From: Pyrinomonadaceae bacterium
GTDB taxonomy: Bacteria; Acidobacteriota; Blastocatellia; Pyrinomonadales; Pyrinomonadaceae
Direction: 5' to 3'
Assembly (NCBI GenBank): GCA_026129865.1
Contig: JAHCHG010000004.1
Location: 310,001-374,000, forward strand
Length of the DNA stretch: 64,000 bases
The notes beneath the pieces are model-generated. The model made no database searches. It saw only the letters and a program-made list of their open reading frames with translations, and was not told where the DNA came from. Shown one piece after another: positions 45,323 through 54,408 of the stretch. Numbering within the stretch: the first letter of the stretch is position 1; every line of letters starts with the position of its first letter. The position numbers were made by a program, and so were the translations under genes.

Positions 45323-45457
45323 GCAGAAACTATTCTAATTAGTGATCATTTGATGCAAACTTTTATTTATGACCATCTCGATGCGGGGCGGTCAATTTGT
45401 GCGAAAGCAGTTGCATCTTTTTGCAAAAAGAACCCAAGAGGAGGGAAATAAATCTAT

Positions 45458-47206
45458 ATGTTTAGGACAAAATTGAAAGAGTCCGCAGCATTGGTCTATT
45501 CGGTCTCTGTCCTTTCCATTCTGGCGCTTGCGCTTTGGTATGGAGCAAGTTTGAATTCGTCTGCAGCGAGTTCCGACAAGACAGCGAACGCAGTACCGGC
45601 AGCGACTTTTCCTGCAAACGCGGCAACGCTCGGTGCGATACCGGACAATGCTCCGGCATCGCCGCGAGACGTAACATTTACGGTGTCCGGAATTACCGGA
45701 CCTCCGAGCAATGTTGAGGTAAGCCATACATACGGTGGTCCGATCCATACATGGGCTGGGGATGTCAACGTTTGGCTGATTGCGCCGAACGGCAATTCTT
45801 TCGTTATTTATGGTCGAACCGGACAAACCGGAGCAAGTGCCGGAGATTCATCCGATCTTGCAGGACCTTATAACATGAAAGACTCGGCTTCAGGGACAAA
45901 CTGGTGGACGGCTGCGAATATCGCGACGGGTGCCGTTCCTATACCGGCAGGCGATTACAGAACGACCGAATCGGGACCGCAGCCGGTCATAACAACTTCT
46001 CCGGTAACAAATCTGACGGCTGCATTCAGCGGCGTTACAAACGCTAACGGAACCTGGACGCTTCGATTCACAGATAATGCCGCAGGAGACACCGGAGCAG
46101 TAAGTGCTGCCAGTCTAACTTTGGAAAGCGCTTCGACCGTTACAAGAAAGCGTAATGTTGATTTCACCGGTGACGGTAAATCGGATTATGTTTTGGGAAG
46201 AAACGTCGCCCCTGTATTAAGCGGATCTAATGAATTCTTCAGGATCGAAAGCGTTCGTGAAAAGCTTCGCTATCTGGCGGATAATCCGAATAGCAGTCCG
46301 GATTCATTAGCGCCGGGAAACACTATTCGGTGGTTTGTTAACAGCAGCGAAAACACAGCAAACAATACTATCGTTGACTTCGGAACCGCGGCAACGGACT
46401 TTTTCGTACCGTCCGATTATGACGGTGACGGTAAATCGGACATTGCCGTTTGGCGTCCGGGAGCACCGACGGTTGCTACTTTCTACATTCTTCAAAGTTT
46501 TGACAATACCGTTAGATCGGAAGCATTCGGACAAACCAACGACGATCCTGCGATCGTCGGCGACTATGACGGCGACGGTAAATCTGACCCCGCTGTTTAT
46601 AGATGTCCTGCGTTAGGTGCCGGGGACGGTCAGTGCTTCTTCTTCTATCGCGGATCGAACGCTAATCCGAGCGGAAACATAACATATGTTCCGTGGGGAT
46701 TTGGCGAAACTTCCGATTTCTTCGTTAGCCCCGGCGATTTTGACGGGGACGGAAAATTCGATTTCTGTATTCAGCGAACCGATCCGAATACGGCGGGAGC
46801 GGGACAATTCGTTCTTCGCAGATCGTCCGACGGCGGCGTGGAATATGTTAACTGGGGTCGAAATTCCGATCTAATCGTTCCGGGCGACTACGACGGCGAT
46901 GGAAAATATGATTTTATGGTTTCGCGAACGGAAACAATTTCCGGAACGCCGGGACGATCATATTATCTATTGGAGCGTGACGGCGGCGGCACCGGCGTTT
47001 CGCCTATTCGTTGGGGAGTAGCGGGTGACGTACGCGCACCCGGCGATTATGACGGCGACGGTGCAACGGATATCGCTATCTGGCGTCCGGATGCCGATCC
47101 GAATAATAATTACTTTTACGTTCGGCGTTCATCCGACGGCATGCTTCAGACGTTCGAATATGGACAAAACGGCGATTTTGCCGCTGCGTCGTGGTGGGTA
47201 CATTAA
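45458..47206 (+). CDS. Secreted P-domain / VCBS (FG-GAP-like) repeat protein, copy 2
   Basis: A 582-residue paralogue of the previous gene with the same order: signal segment (SVSVLSILALALWYGASL), P-domain-like region and six DxDGDG repeats, ending SWWVH. DNA from 45591 to 46000 differs from copy 1 (43571-43980) at only 5 of 410 positions by my count, while the first 40 codons and the repeat half have diverged clearly. That pattern suggests gene conversion of the P-domain or a recent partial duplication. Ribosome site GAGGAGGG, about 12 bases before the ATG. Confidence 0.8.
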   Translation: MFRTKLKESAALVYSVSVLSILALALWYGASLNSSAASSDKTANAVPAATFPANAATLGAIPDNAPASPRDVTFTVSGITGPPSNVEVSHTYGGPIHTWAGDVNVWLIAPNGNSFVIYGRTGQTGASAGDSSDLAGPYNMKDSASGTNWWTAANIATGAVPIPAGDYRTTESGPQPVITTSPVTNLTAAFSGVTNANGTWTLRFTDNAAGDTGAVSAASLTLESASTVTRKRNVDFTGDGKSDYVLGRNVAPVLSGSNEFFRIESVREKLRYLADNPNSSPDSLAPGNTIRWFVNSSENTANNTIVDFGTAATDFFVPSDYDGDGKSDIAVWRPGAPTVATFYILQSFDNTVRSEAFGQTNDDPAIVGDYDGDGKSDPAVYRCPALGAGDGQCFFFYRGSNANPSGNITYVPWGFGETSDFFVSPGDFDGDGKFDFCIQRTDPNTAGAGQFVLRRSSDGGVEYVNWGRNSDLIVPGDYDGDGKYDFMVSRTETISGTPGRSYYLLERDGGGTGVSPIRWGVAGDVRAPGDYDGDGATDIAIWRPDADPNNNYFYVRRSSDGMLQTFEYGQNGDFAAASWWVH

Positions 47207-47234
47207 TTCGATCTTTGTCGAATTGATCTAAACG

Positions 47235-47267
47235 AAGCGGGTGGGAGAGATCTCATCCGCTTTTTTA
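47235..47267 (+). terminator. Intrinsic terminator after the second P-domain gene
   Basis: AAGCGGGTG pairs with CATCCGCTT (one G-T pair) followed by TTTTTT. The end overlaps the stop codon of the convergent hemD gene. Confidence 0.8.
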
Positions 47268-47987
47268 TTTTGTCAGATAAGAAGGCTTGAGACCGGCTTC
47301 CGCGGCAGATCGAAACTCAGCCGGACCGGTAACAAGAATTTCGATCTCTAGGTTAATTAAATTCAACTTTGATCTCTCCAAAATGAGGTGTAATGCAACG
47401 ACGTCGCCAGGAGTACAGATGATAAACCGGTCGATCGCACCGCCGGAAAGAAGAGCAGCCGAACGCCCTGCATTTTCAATGAAAAGCTCGGACACTTCGT
47501 AAACTTCTATTCGCTCGACCTGACCGCCGGAAATTTCAATTTCCTCCGCAAGAATGTTTTTGCTGTTCTTTCCTCCAAGACTGAGAAATCTATTTTCGGC
47601 AAAGCGTTCCCTGCCGATATATTCCATCAACGGAATTACCGCATCTTTAGCATGCGGAAATGGAAGGATCACATCGGAATGAATCTGCGAGTAACGGAGT
47701 ACGTCGGAAGCAGCTTCGCCAACGGCGCAGATCCGGACAGAGTCAAGCATCAAATGATCGAAACCGCTTGCTTCAAGCGATAAAAGAAAGTGTTCGGCAG
47801 ACAAAACATCGGAAACTATTATCCAATCAAATCGATCAAGAAGATTCGCAATGACATCGTCCTCGACCGCAATCGAGGCGGTCGAAAACTTCGGGAACTC
47901 ATGCAGATCCGCTCCGTTTTCGAGCAGCCGATTAAAAATTTGCGGGTTCGTTCCCGATGCAAAAAATCCGTAGGTGATCTTGTTCAT
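47265..47987 (-). CDS. hemD: Uroporphyrinogen-III synthase (HemD-like)
   Basis: A 240-residue two-lobe protein. WIIVSDVLSAEHFL, VRICAVGEAASDVL (about 85-98), FLSLGGKNSKNILAEEI and RIEVYEVSELF are in the order seen in HemD, where the enzyme closes hydroxymethylbilane with ring-D inversion for heme, siroheme and cobalamin. HemD proteins have weak sequence conservation, so the call rests on overall pattern and length. No other heme gene is adjacent, which lowers confidence somewhat. Confidence 0.75.
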   Translation of the reverse strand: MNKITYGFFASGTNPQIFNRLLENGADLHEFPKFSTASIAVEDDVIANLLDRFDWIIVSDVLSAEHFLLSLEASGFDHLMLDSVRICAVGEAASDVLRYSQIHSDVILPFPHAKDAVIPLMEYIGRERFAENRFLSLGGKNSKNILAEEIEISGGQVERIEVYEVSELFIENAGRSAALLSGGAIDRFIICTPGDVVALHLILERSKLNLINLEIEILVTGPAEFRSAAEAGLKPSYLTK

Positions 47988-48130
47988 AAAGCTTAGCTGA
48001 TGTTAATACGACGGGCTCACGCCGTCTAACCTTCCGTTTGCATTCAATCTTCAAAAAAAGTAAGGTTTTCAATTGAAATAAGTGATTTTTGGGCTTACCT
48101 TTTTACGCCTATCGTTAGATAATTTTACGC

Positions 48131-49114
48131 ATGAAAGCAATGATCTTAGCCGCCGGATTTGGTACGCGGCTTTTTCCGTTAACAATTGACCGGACGAAAC
48201 CCGCGATCCCTTTTTTGGGAAAGCCGCTTGTCGGATACGTCGCCGAATACATTGCAAAATTTGGTTTTACCGAGATCGTCGTCAATCTTCATCATCAGCC
48301 GGAGTCCGTAAAAACAGCGCTCGGCGACGGCAGCGATTTTGGAGTTAAGATCGAATATACACTCGAAGAACCTCAGATCTTCGGAACCGCCGGCGCGCTC
48401 GATAACGCCCGCGAACATTTGGAAAACGACACATTTTTGATCATCAACGGAAAGATCATTACCGATATCGACATCAGCGCTGCGCTTGAAACTCATAAAC
48501 GAACCGGAGCGTTAGCGACGATGGTACTGAAACCGAATCCCGATTTTGAAAAGTTTACGGAAGTCCATGTTGAAAATAAACGGATAACGGGTTTCGATTC
48601 CGGTTTTCCGGTCATGAATGAAAATTCACCGGTTCCGTTCATGTTTACCGGAATCCATATCCTCGAACCGCGTGTTTTCGATTATATTCCGCGCGGTGTC
48701 TATTCCGACATCGTTCCTACATTCTACCGTCCGGCGATCGCCGATGGCGAGATAATTTCCGCGCATATCGCTGACGGTAAATGGTTTGAGCTTTCAACCA
48801 TCCCAAGATATCTGGAAATTAGTTTGAAAATGCTGAACGGTCGGCAGCCGAAACTTTTTGTCGGAAAAGATTCGATCATCTCAAGCGATGCGCATGTTGA
48901 GGATTCAGTCATCTGGGACGGCGTTTCGATAAACAAGAACGTCGAAATCGTGCGCTCGATCGTCGGTGACGGTGTTTCGATACAAAGCGGAAGCCGCTAC
49001 GAAAACGTTGCGATCGTTCGCGCCGACATGGTCCGTGCCCATCCGGAAATACCGCAAAAAGCGCTCAAGGGCGCCTTTGACGGCGATAATTATGTTGTCC
49101 CGCTTGATCAATAA
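48131..49114 (+). CDS. Sugar-phosphate nucleotidyltransferase (MurU-like with C-terminal beta-helix)
   Basis: A 327-residue nucleotidyltransferase. MILAAGFGTRLFPLT is the pyrophosphorylase signature with TKPAIPFLGKPL, and INGKIITDIDISA contains the metal aspartate (NGKI replaces the common NGD). Residues about 240-325 add a left-handed beta-helix (SIISSDAHVEDSVIWDGVSI), which standard MurU (about 225 residues) lacks but GDP-mannose pyrophosphorylases have. The next gene is an AmgK-like kinase, 12 bases on. The AmgK-MurU pair makes UDP-MurNAc from recycled MurNAc in Pseudomonas. A mannose-type substrate remains possible. Confidence 0.82.
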   Translation: MKAMILAAGFGTRLFPLTIDRTKPAIPFLGKPLVGYVAEYIAKFGFTEIVVNLHHQPESVKTALGDGSDFGVKIEYTLEEPQIFGTAGALDNAREHLENDTFLIINGKIITDIDISAALETHKRTGALATMVLKPNPDFEKFTEVHVENKRITGFDSGFPVMNENSPVPFMFTGIHILEPRVFDYIPRGVYSDIVPTFYRPAIADGEIISAHIADGKWFELSTIPRYLEISLKMLNGRQPKLFVGKDSIISSDAHVEDSVIWDGVSINKNVEIVRSIVGDGVSIQSGSRYENVAIVRADMVRAHPEIPQKALKGAFDGDNYVVPLDQ

Positions 49115-49126
49115 TTAAATGCATTT

Positions 49127-50131
49127 ATGAACGATGCTCTCGAACGCCTGAATTCATTTTTGTCAAAAAATGGACGAACTGCCGATAAAGTTCAGCAGCT
49201 AACACCGGACGCTTCCACGCGCGAATATTTTCGCGTAATTTATTCAAACAACAGCGCGATCGCCTGTGTTTATCCCGAACCTTTTACGGCGTCGGAACAA
49301 ACATATCTCGACGTTACAAATGTTTTCCGCCGATCCTCAATTCCTGTCGCCGAAGTTTTCGAATACGACGAGAGTCTGGGAATAATTATTCTTGAAGATT
49401 TCGGCGATACGATTTTGCGCGATGTTCTTGCCGCATCCGATCCGCAGCAATTTGAAAAGTTGCTGAATAGCGCCATCGATATAATCGCTCAAATTCAGCT
49501 TGCGACTAAAACTGCATTTGAACTTAATTCGATCGCGTCGCAGCTAAAGTTTGACGTTGAGAAACTTTCCTGGGAACTCGAATTTTTCAAGACTCATTAT
49601 TTTCAAAGCCTTAAGAAGATAGAACTCGACCCGGAACTTAGCAGCGGATTAACCCTTGAATTTTTAGAGCTTGCGAAAGTTCTCGAAGATCGGGCTAAGG
49701 TGTTGTGCCATCGAGATTTTCATGCTGCAAATATAATGGTTAGCGGAGATTCGTTGAAGATCATAGATCATCAGGATGCAAGGATCGGTTCCGCGGCGTA
49801 CGACCTTGTGTCGCTTTTGCTCGACCGCGTTCTCGATGTTCCCGATCGTTCACTGCTCGACAGGCAGATCGGATATTTTCTCGATGCTCGTGAAAAATGC
49901 GTTTTACCGCGCTTTGATCATCAGGAGTTTATGATCGAATTTGACCTCGTTTCGGTTCAGCGCTGTCTAAAAGCGATCGGAACCTTTTCGAATCAAACGG
50001 CAAACTGTGGTAAAACTAATTATGTTCAATACATTCGCCCGATGTTTCGCATAGTTCTCGACGCGTGTCAGCGCCTCGACCGATTCCCTGCTCTGCAAAC
50101 TGCTATAAAAGGCGAATTGCAAATACCTTAA
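49127..50131 (+). CDS. AmgK-like anomeric sugar kinase (aminoglycoside phosphotransferase family)
   Basis: A 334-residue kinase of the APH fold. The catalytic loop is CHRDFHAANIM (about 202-212), the metal site IIDHQDARIGSAAYDLVSLL (about 222-241). The DHQDA and YDLVSL version matches AmgK, which phosphorylates MurNAc and GlcNAc at C1. Adjacent to a MurU-like uridylyltransferase, it would feed UDP-MurNAc synthesis and bypass the early MurA/MurB steps; bacteria with this route can resist fosfomycin (known from Pseudomonas). No signal peptide. Confidence 0.82.
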   Translation: MNDALERLNSFLSKNGRTADKVQQLTPDASTREYFRVIYSNNSAIACVYPEPFTASEQTYLDVTNVFRRSSIPVAEVFEYDESLGIIILEDFGDTILRDVLAASDPQQFEKLLNSAIDIIAQIQLATKTAFELNSIASQLKFDVEKLSWELEFFKTHYFQSLKKIELDPELSSGLTLEFLELAKVLEDRAKVLCHRDFHAANIMVSGDSLKIIDHQDARIGSAAYDLVSLLLDRVLDVPDRSLLDRQIGYFLDAREKCVLPRFDHQEFMIEFDLVSVQRCLKAIGTFSNQTANCGKTNYVQYIRPMFRIVLDACQRLDRFPALQTAIKGELQIP

Positions 50132-50154
50132 AATTTATTGGAGGAATTCAAACG

Positions 50155-51276
50155 ATGCTGATTGGAGTCCCAAAAGAGCTTCAGGCGGGAGAAAACCGTG
50201 CTCCTCTTGTGCCTTTCCATGTGAAGAAACTCGTCCAGCTCGGCGCCGAAGTTCACGTCGAGAGCGGCGTTGGCGCTGGATCTGGTTTTTCCGACGAAGA
50301 GTACGAAGCCGCCGGCGCTTCGGTCGTGGTTTTTCGGGATAATTTGCTGGCTCATTCAGATATTATCCTCCGATTGCGTAAACCTCCGATTTACGAGATA
50401 GGCGATTTGAAGCCGGGTTCGATACACGTCAGCTATCTTGATCCATTCAACGAAAACGAACTGCTGGAAGAACTTAAACGCGCAACGATCACTTCAATTT
50501 CAATGGAAATGATCCCGCGAACAACGCGTGCCCAGAAAATGGATGCACTCAGTTCACAGGCAAATCTTGCGGGCTACATTACGGTTATCCTTGCAGCAGA
50601 AAAACTTCCGCGAATCCTGCCGATGATGATGACGCCAGCCGGAACGATCAAACCTGCGAATGTGTTTGTGATAGGCGTCGGGGTCGCCGGACTTCAGGCG
50701 ATCGCGACCGCAAAACGTCTCGGCGCGAAAGTTACTGCGTTCGACACGCGCTCCGAATGCGCGGAGCAGGTTAAATCTCTTGGTTCGAAATTTCTGGAGA
50801 TCGACCTCGGAACAACCGGACAGACAAAAGACGGTTATGCTGTTGAGCTATCGCCCGAACAGATCGAAATTCAGCGGCAAGCGCAAAAAGATCAGATCGC
50901 AAAATCGGACGTTGTCATCACAACCGCACAGGTTTTTGGAAGAAAACCGCCTGTTCTGGTTACACGGGACATGATCGCGGAAATGCAGCCGGGCAGCGTA
51001 ATTGTCGATATGGCAGCGGAAACCGGCGGAAATGTCGAAGGCTCTGTGCCCGGCGAAACGGTCGAAGTCGATGGAGTTACGATCGTCGGCGACGGAAATT
51101 GGTCAAATTTCGTCGCCCGCGACGCAAGTCAGATGTATTCATCCAATCTTTTTAATCTTTTGGAAGAATTTTGGGACAAGGAAAAGAAAGAATTTGTATT
51201 GAATTTGGAAGACGAGATCTTAAAAGGCTGCGTAATTACGCACGACGGAAAAACCGTTAATGAGAGGATAAAGTAG
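50155..51276 (+). CDS. pntA: NAD(P) transhydrogenase subunit alpha, part 1 (NAD-binding)
   Basis: A 373-residue soluble alpha-1 subunit. MLIGVPKELQAGENRAPLVP is the alanine dehydrogenase/transhydrogenase N-terminus, VIGVGVAGLQAIATAKRLGA is the NAD loop (about 165-184) and DMAAETGGNVEGS the mobile-loop region. With the next two genes it forms the proton-pumping enzyme that exchanges hydride between NADH and NADP+. The start ATG 50155 has GGAGG 11 bases before; the frame extends into the AmgK gene but that part is not coding here. Three-gene split as in Rhodospirillum-type systems. Confidence 0.93.
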   Translation: MLIGVPKELQAGENRAPLVPFHVKKLVQLGAEVHVESGVGAGSGFSDEEYEAAGASVVVFRDNLLAHSDIILRLRKPPIYEIGDLKPGSIHVSYLDPFNENELLEELKRATITSISMEMIPRTTRAQKMDALSSQANLAGYITVILAAEKLPRILPMMMTPAGTIKPANVFVIGVGVAGLQAIATAKRLGAKVTAFDTRSECAEQVKSLGSKFLEIDLGTTGQTKDGYAVELSPEQIEIQRQAQKDQIAKSDVVITTAQVFGRKPPVLVTRDMIAEMQPGSVIVDMAAETGGNVEGSVPGETVEVDGVTIVGDGNWSNFVARDASQMYSSNLFNLLEEFWDKEKKEFVLNLEDEILKGCVITHDGKTVNERIK

Positions 51277-51321
51277 CACGCGCTTGTCTCTATTTAATGA
51301 GTCAAAAACGGAGAGAAAACG

Positions 51322-51612
51322 ATGGAAGCAATTTTTTTGACATTTATTTTAATGCTCTCGATCTTTCTGGGATTTGAGCTGATCAACAAGGTTCCGGCGT
51401 CTCTGCACACGCCGCTGATGTCCGGCGCGAACGCGATCTCGGGGATAACGCTCGTAGGGGCGGTGATCTCCGCGGGCGAGGGTAATAATACGTTTACGAT
51501 CGTTCTTGGAACGCTTGCCGTCGTGTTCGCAACTGTCAACGTCGTCGGCGGTTATCTTGTTACCGACCGAATGCTTGCGATGTTCAAAAAGAAAGAAGGC
51601 GGTGCTAAATAA
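51322..51612 (+). CDS. NAD(P) transhydrogenase subunit alpha, part 2 (membrane)
   Basis: A 96-residue membrane subunit with three hydrophobic segments: FLTFILMLSIFLGFELI, then TPLMSGANAISGITLVGAVI (the well conserved alpha-2 motif) and TIVLGTLAVVFATVNVVGGYLV. It anchors the complex and helps form the proton path. Its stop codon overlaps the beta gene start by one base (TAATG). Confidence 0.92.
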   Translation: MEAIFLTFILMLSIFLGFELINKVPASLHTPLMSGANAISGITLVGAVISAGEGNNTFTIVLGTLAVVFATVNVVGGYLVTDRMLAMFKKKEGGAK

Positions 51613-52976
51613 TGAACATACTTTTTCTGATCAATTTGTCCTATGTCGCCGCCGCGATCCTCTTTATTTACGGTTTGAAAGAACTCGGTTCGCCCGCGAC
51701 CGCACGGCGCGGAAATATGCTCTCGTCTGCCGGAATGTTCATCGCCGTTGTCGTAACACTTCTCGATAAACAGATTCTCGATTACAAATGGATTCTGCTC
51801 GGCGTCGTTATCGGTTCCATCATCGGCGCATTTGCCGCGCGTACGGTCGCAATGACCGGAATGCCCGAAATGGTTGCGCTTTTCAACGGTTCGGGCGGTC
51901 TTTCGAGTCTTCTGGTGGGATTCGCCGCGATCTTTCTGGAATCAAACTCGACCTTTACATTGATCACGATCATTCTTTCGATCCTGATCGGCGGCGTTAC
52001 ATTTACGGGAAGTATGGTCGCTTACGGCAAACTGAGCGAGAAGATCTCAGGAAAACCCGTATTATTTACCGGTCAGCAGATCTTGAACATTTTGCTGGTA
52101 GTCGGGATCGTGATCTGCGGCGTGATGTTTGAATTGAATCCCGACAATCTTAATTTTATTTATGGTGTGATTGCACTATCGTTCCTTTTAGGAATTATGG
52201 TCGTGATACCGATCGGCGGTGCCGATATGCCGGTCGTCATTTCCCTTTTGAACAGTTATTCCGGTCTTGCCGCGTGTGCCGCCGGTTTTGCGATCAATAA
52301 CATAATTTTGATCGTCGCCGGCTCACTGGTCGGCGCAAGCGGAATCATTCTTACGAACATTATGTGTAAGGCAATGAACCGGTCATTGTCGAATGTTCTA
52401 TTTAGCGGATTCGGTTCTGCTAAACAGATCGCCGGAGCGGTCGAGGGTGAAGTAAAACCGATCTCGGCAGAAGACGCATTTTATATTCTTGAAGCCGCAT
52501 CAAACGTTTTGATCGTTCCGGGATACGGTATGGCGGTCGCACAGGCGCAGCATGTCGTCAAAGAATTGCAGGAATTATTGGAAAAAAACGGCGCGGAAGT
52601 TTATTACGCCGTCCATCCGGTTGCCGGACGTATGCCCGGGCATATGAATGTTTTGCTTGCCGAAGCCGATGTTTCGTACGATCTTCTTCTTGAGATGGAA
52701 CAGGCAAATCCGCGAATGGAATCTTTTGACGTTGCGATGGTCATTGGCGCAAACGACGTCGTAAATCCCGACGCGCGGGAAAACGAAGCAAGCCCGATCT
52801 ATGGAATGCCGATCATAAATGTCGATCATGCAAGTACGGTCTTTGTATTAAAAAGATCGATGGCGTCAGGTTTTGCAGGCATCGAAAACCCGTTGTTTTT
52901 CAAGCCGAATACACGAATGCTGTTCGGCGATGCGAAGGAATCGATCAGTACGGTGATTCGGGAATTCGGAAGTTAA
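51612..52976 (+). CDS. pntB: NAD(P) transhydrogenase subunit beta
   Basis: A 454-residue subunit: about nine membrane segments in residues 1-260, then the NADP-binding domain III with VPGYGMAVAQAQH (about 300-312), HPVAGRMPGHMNVLLAEA and GANDVVNPDARE (about 375-386), all strongly conserved in PntB. It carries the proton channel and the NADP(H) site. Translationally coupled to the upstream subunit. Confidence 0.95.
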   Translation: MNILFLINLSYVAAAILFIYGLKELGSPATARRGNMLSSAGMFIAVVVTLLDKQILDYKWILLGVVIGSIIGAFAARTVAMTGMPEMVALFNGSGGLSSLLVGFAAIFLESNSTFTLITIILSILIGGVTFTGSMVAYGKLSEKISGKPVLFTGQQILNILLVVGIVICGVMFELNPDNLNFIYGVIALSFLLGIMVVIPIGGADMPVVISLLNSYSGLAACAAGFAINNIILIVAGSLVGASGIILTNIMCKAMNRSLSNVLFSGFGSAKQIAGAVEGEVKPISAEDAFYILEAASNVLIVPGYGMAVAQAQHVVKELQELLEKNGAEVYYAVHPVAGRMPGHMNVLLAEADVSYDLLLEMEQANPRMESFDVAMVIGANDVVNPDARENEASPIYGMPIINVDHASTVFVLKRSMASGFAGIENPLFFKPNTRMLFGDAKESISTVIREFGS

Positions 52977-52994
52977 AAACTAAAGCTCATACAT

Positions 52995-53071
52995 CGGAAT
53001 AGATCAGAAATTATAGGTGTTAGATTAAAGATAATCTATCGGTTAAAATCTAGTATCTCTGATCTATTCCG
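52995..53071 (+). promoter_or_regulatory. Long leader hairpin before asnS
   Basis: CGGAATAGATCAGA (52995-53008) is perfectly complementary to TCTGATCTATTCCG (53058-53071). Inside it TAGATTA-AAGA-TAATCTA forms a second hairpin. The outer stem ends 17 AT-rich bases before the asnS ATG, and no Shine-Dalgarno sequence is visible there. It could end pntB transcription, act as an attenuator, or shape asnS translation. T-box landmarks are absent. Confidence 0.55.
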
Positions 53072-53088
53072 AATTATTTTTAAATTTT

Positions 53089-54402
53089 ATGAATCAAACA
53101 TATATTAACCAATTAAAAGACCATATAGGTGAGGAAGTAACATTAAAAGGCTGGCTCTATAACTCGCGGTCGAGTGGAAAGCTGGCGTTTCTGCAGCTTC
53201 GCGACGGAACGGGAATCGTACAATGCGTCGTTTTTAAGCCAAACGATGAAGCACTTTTCGAAAACGCGAAATCGCTCGGACAGGAATCTTCGATAATTAT
53301 AAAAGGAAAGGTAAAGGAAGACGCTCGTTCTCCGATCGGCGTTGAGCTTGATGTAACAGGACTCGAAGTCATTCAGAACGCAAGTGAATATCCGATAACG
53401 CCGAAAGAACATGGAACGGAATTTTTGATGGATAACCGTCATCTCTGGATTCGCTCGAAAAAGCAGCATGCCGTTTTGAGCGTTCGGCATACGATTATCA
53501 AAGCAACGCGCGATTTTTTTGATGAGAACGGTTTTATCCTGGCGGACACGCCGATCTTTACTCCCGCCGCGTGCGAAGGAACGACCACGCTTTTTGAAGT
53601 CGATTATTTTGACGACGATAAAGCTTATTTGACGCAGTCGGGACAGCTTTATAATGAAGCGACCGCGGCTGCATTCGGGCGCTCATATGCCTTCGGTCCG
53701 GTCTTTCGTGCGGAAAAATCGAAGACACGCCGTCATTTGACGGAATTCTGGATGGTCGAACCGGAAATGGCTTATGCACAACTTGACGATGTGATGACCT
53801 TGGGCGAGGCTTTGATCAAATTTATCGTCAAACGGGTTTTGGACGACCGCCGCGCAGAACTTGAAGTTTTGGAACGCGACATAACGAAGCTCGAAGCCAT
53901 TATTGAAAGCGGGTTTCCCCGTGTGCATTACGACGAAGCCGTGAAGATCCTTAAAGAAGGATTTTCAAAAGGCGAATTGGAAAACGATTTCGAATGGGGC
54001 GGCGATTTCGGCGCGCCTGACGAAACCTATATTTCCAAACAATTTGACGCGCCGGTTTTCGTCCATCATTTCCCTGCCGTTATCAAGGCATTTTATTTTG
54101 AACGCGACAAGGACCGTCCCGAACTTGCGTTGGGAGCAGATCTGCTCGCGCCCGAAGGTTACGGCGAGATAATCGGCGGCGGCGAGCGCGCTTTTGATCT
54201 GGAGTTTCTCGAAAAACAGATCGAAGAACACGATCTGCCGCGCGAATCGTTCGAATGGTATCTTGATCTGCGAAGATTCGGCGCCGTTCCGCATGCCGGA
54301 TTCGGGATGGGAATCGAGCGCTGCGTCGCCTGGATGTGCGGCATCGAACATGTGCGCGAGACCATTCCGTTTCCGCGAATGCTTTACAGGCTCAAGCCAT
54401 AG
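53089..54402 (+). CDS. asnS: Asparaginyl-tRNA synthetase
   Basis: A 437-residue class IIb synthetase. The N-terminal OB fold has [23 protein letters not shown] and binds the anticodon. The catalytic core has motif 2 [21 protein letters not shown] (about 205-225; HLTEF with Glu/Trp typical of AsnRS) and motif 3 [15 protein letters not shown] (about 401-415). It charges tRNA-Asn with asparagine. It is preceded by the long hairpin leader and no clear ribosome site. Confidence 0.95.
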   Translation: MNQTYINQLKDHIGEEVTLKGWLYNSRSSGKLAFLQLRDGTGIVQCVVFKPNDEALFENAKSLGQESSIIIKGKVKEDARSPIGVELDVTGLEVIQNASEYPITPKEHGTEFLMDNRHLWIRSKKQHAVLSVRHTIIKATRDFFDENGFILADTPIFTPAACEGTTTLFEVDYFDDDKAYLTQSGQLYNEATAAAFGRSYAFGPVFRAEKSKTRRHLTEFWMVEPEMAYAQLDDVMTLGEALIKFIVKRVLDDRRAELEVLERDITKLEAIIESGFPRVHYDEAVKILKEGFSKGELENDFEWGGDFGAPDETYISKQFDAPVFVHHFPAVIKAFYFERDKDRPELALGADLLAPEGYGEIIGGGERAFDLEFLEKQIEEHDLPRESFEWYLDLRRFGAVPHAGFGMGIERCVAWMCGIEHVRETIPFPRMLYRLKP

Positions 54403-54408
54403 TCAGTT

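Noticed and set aside
52995-53071. T-box riboswitch before asnS
   Set aside because: No T-box bulge sequence or specifier stem is visible, and the structure is too short.
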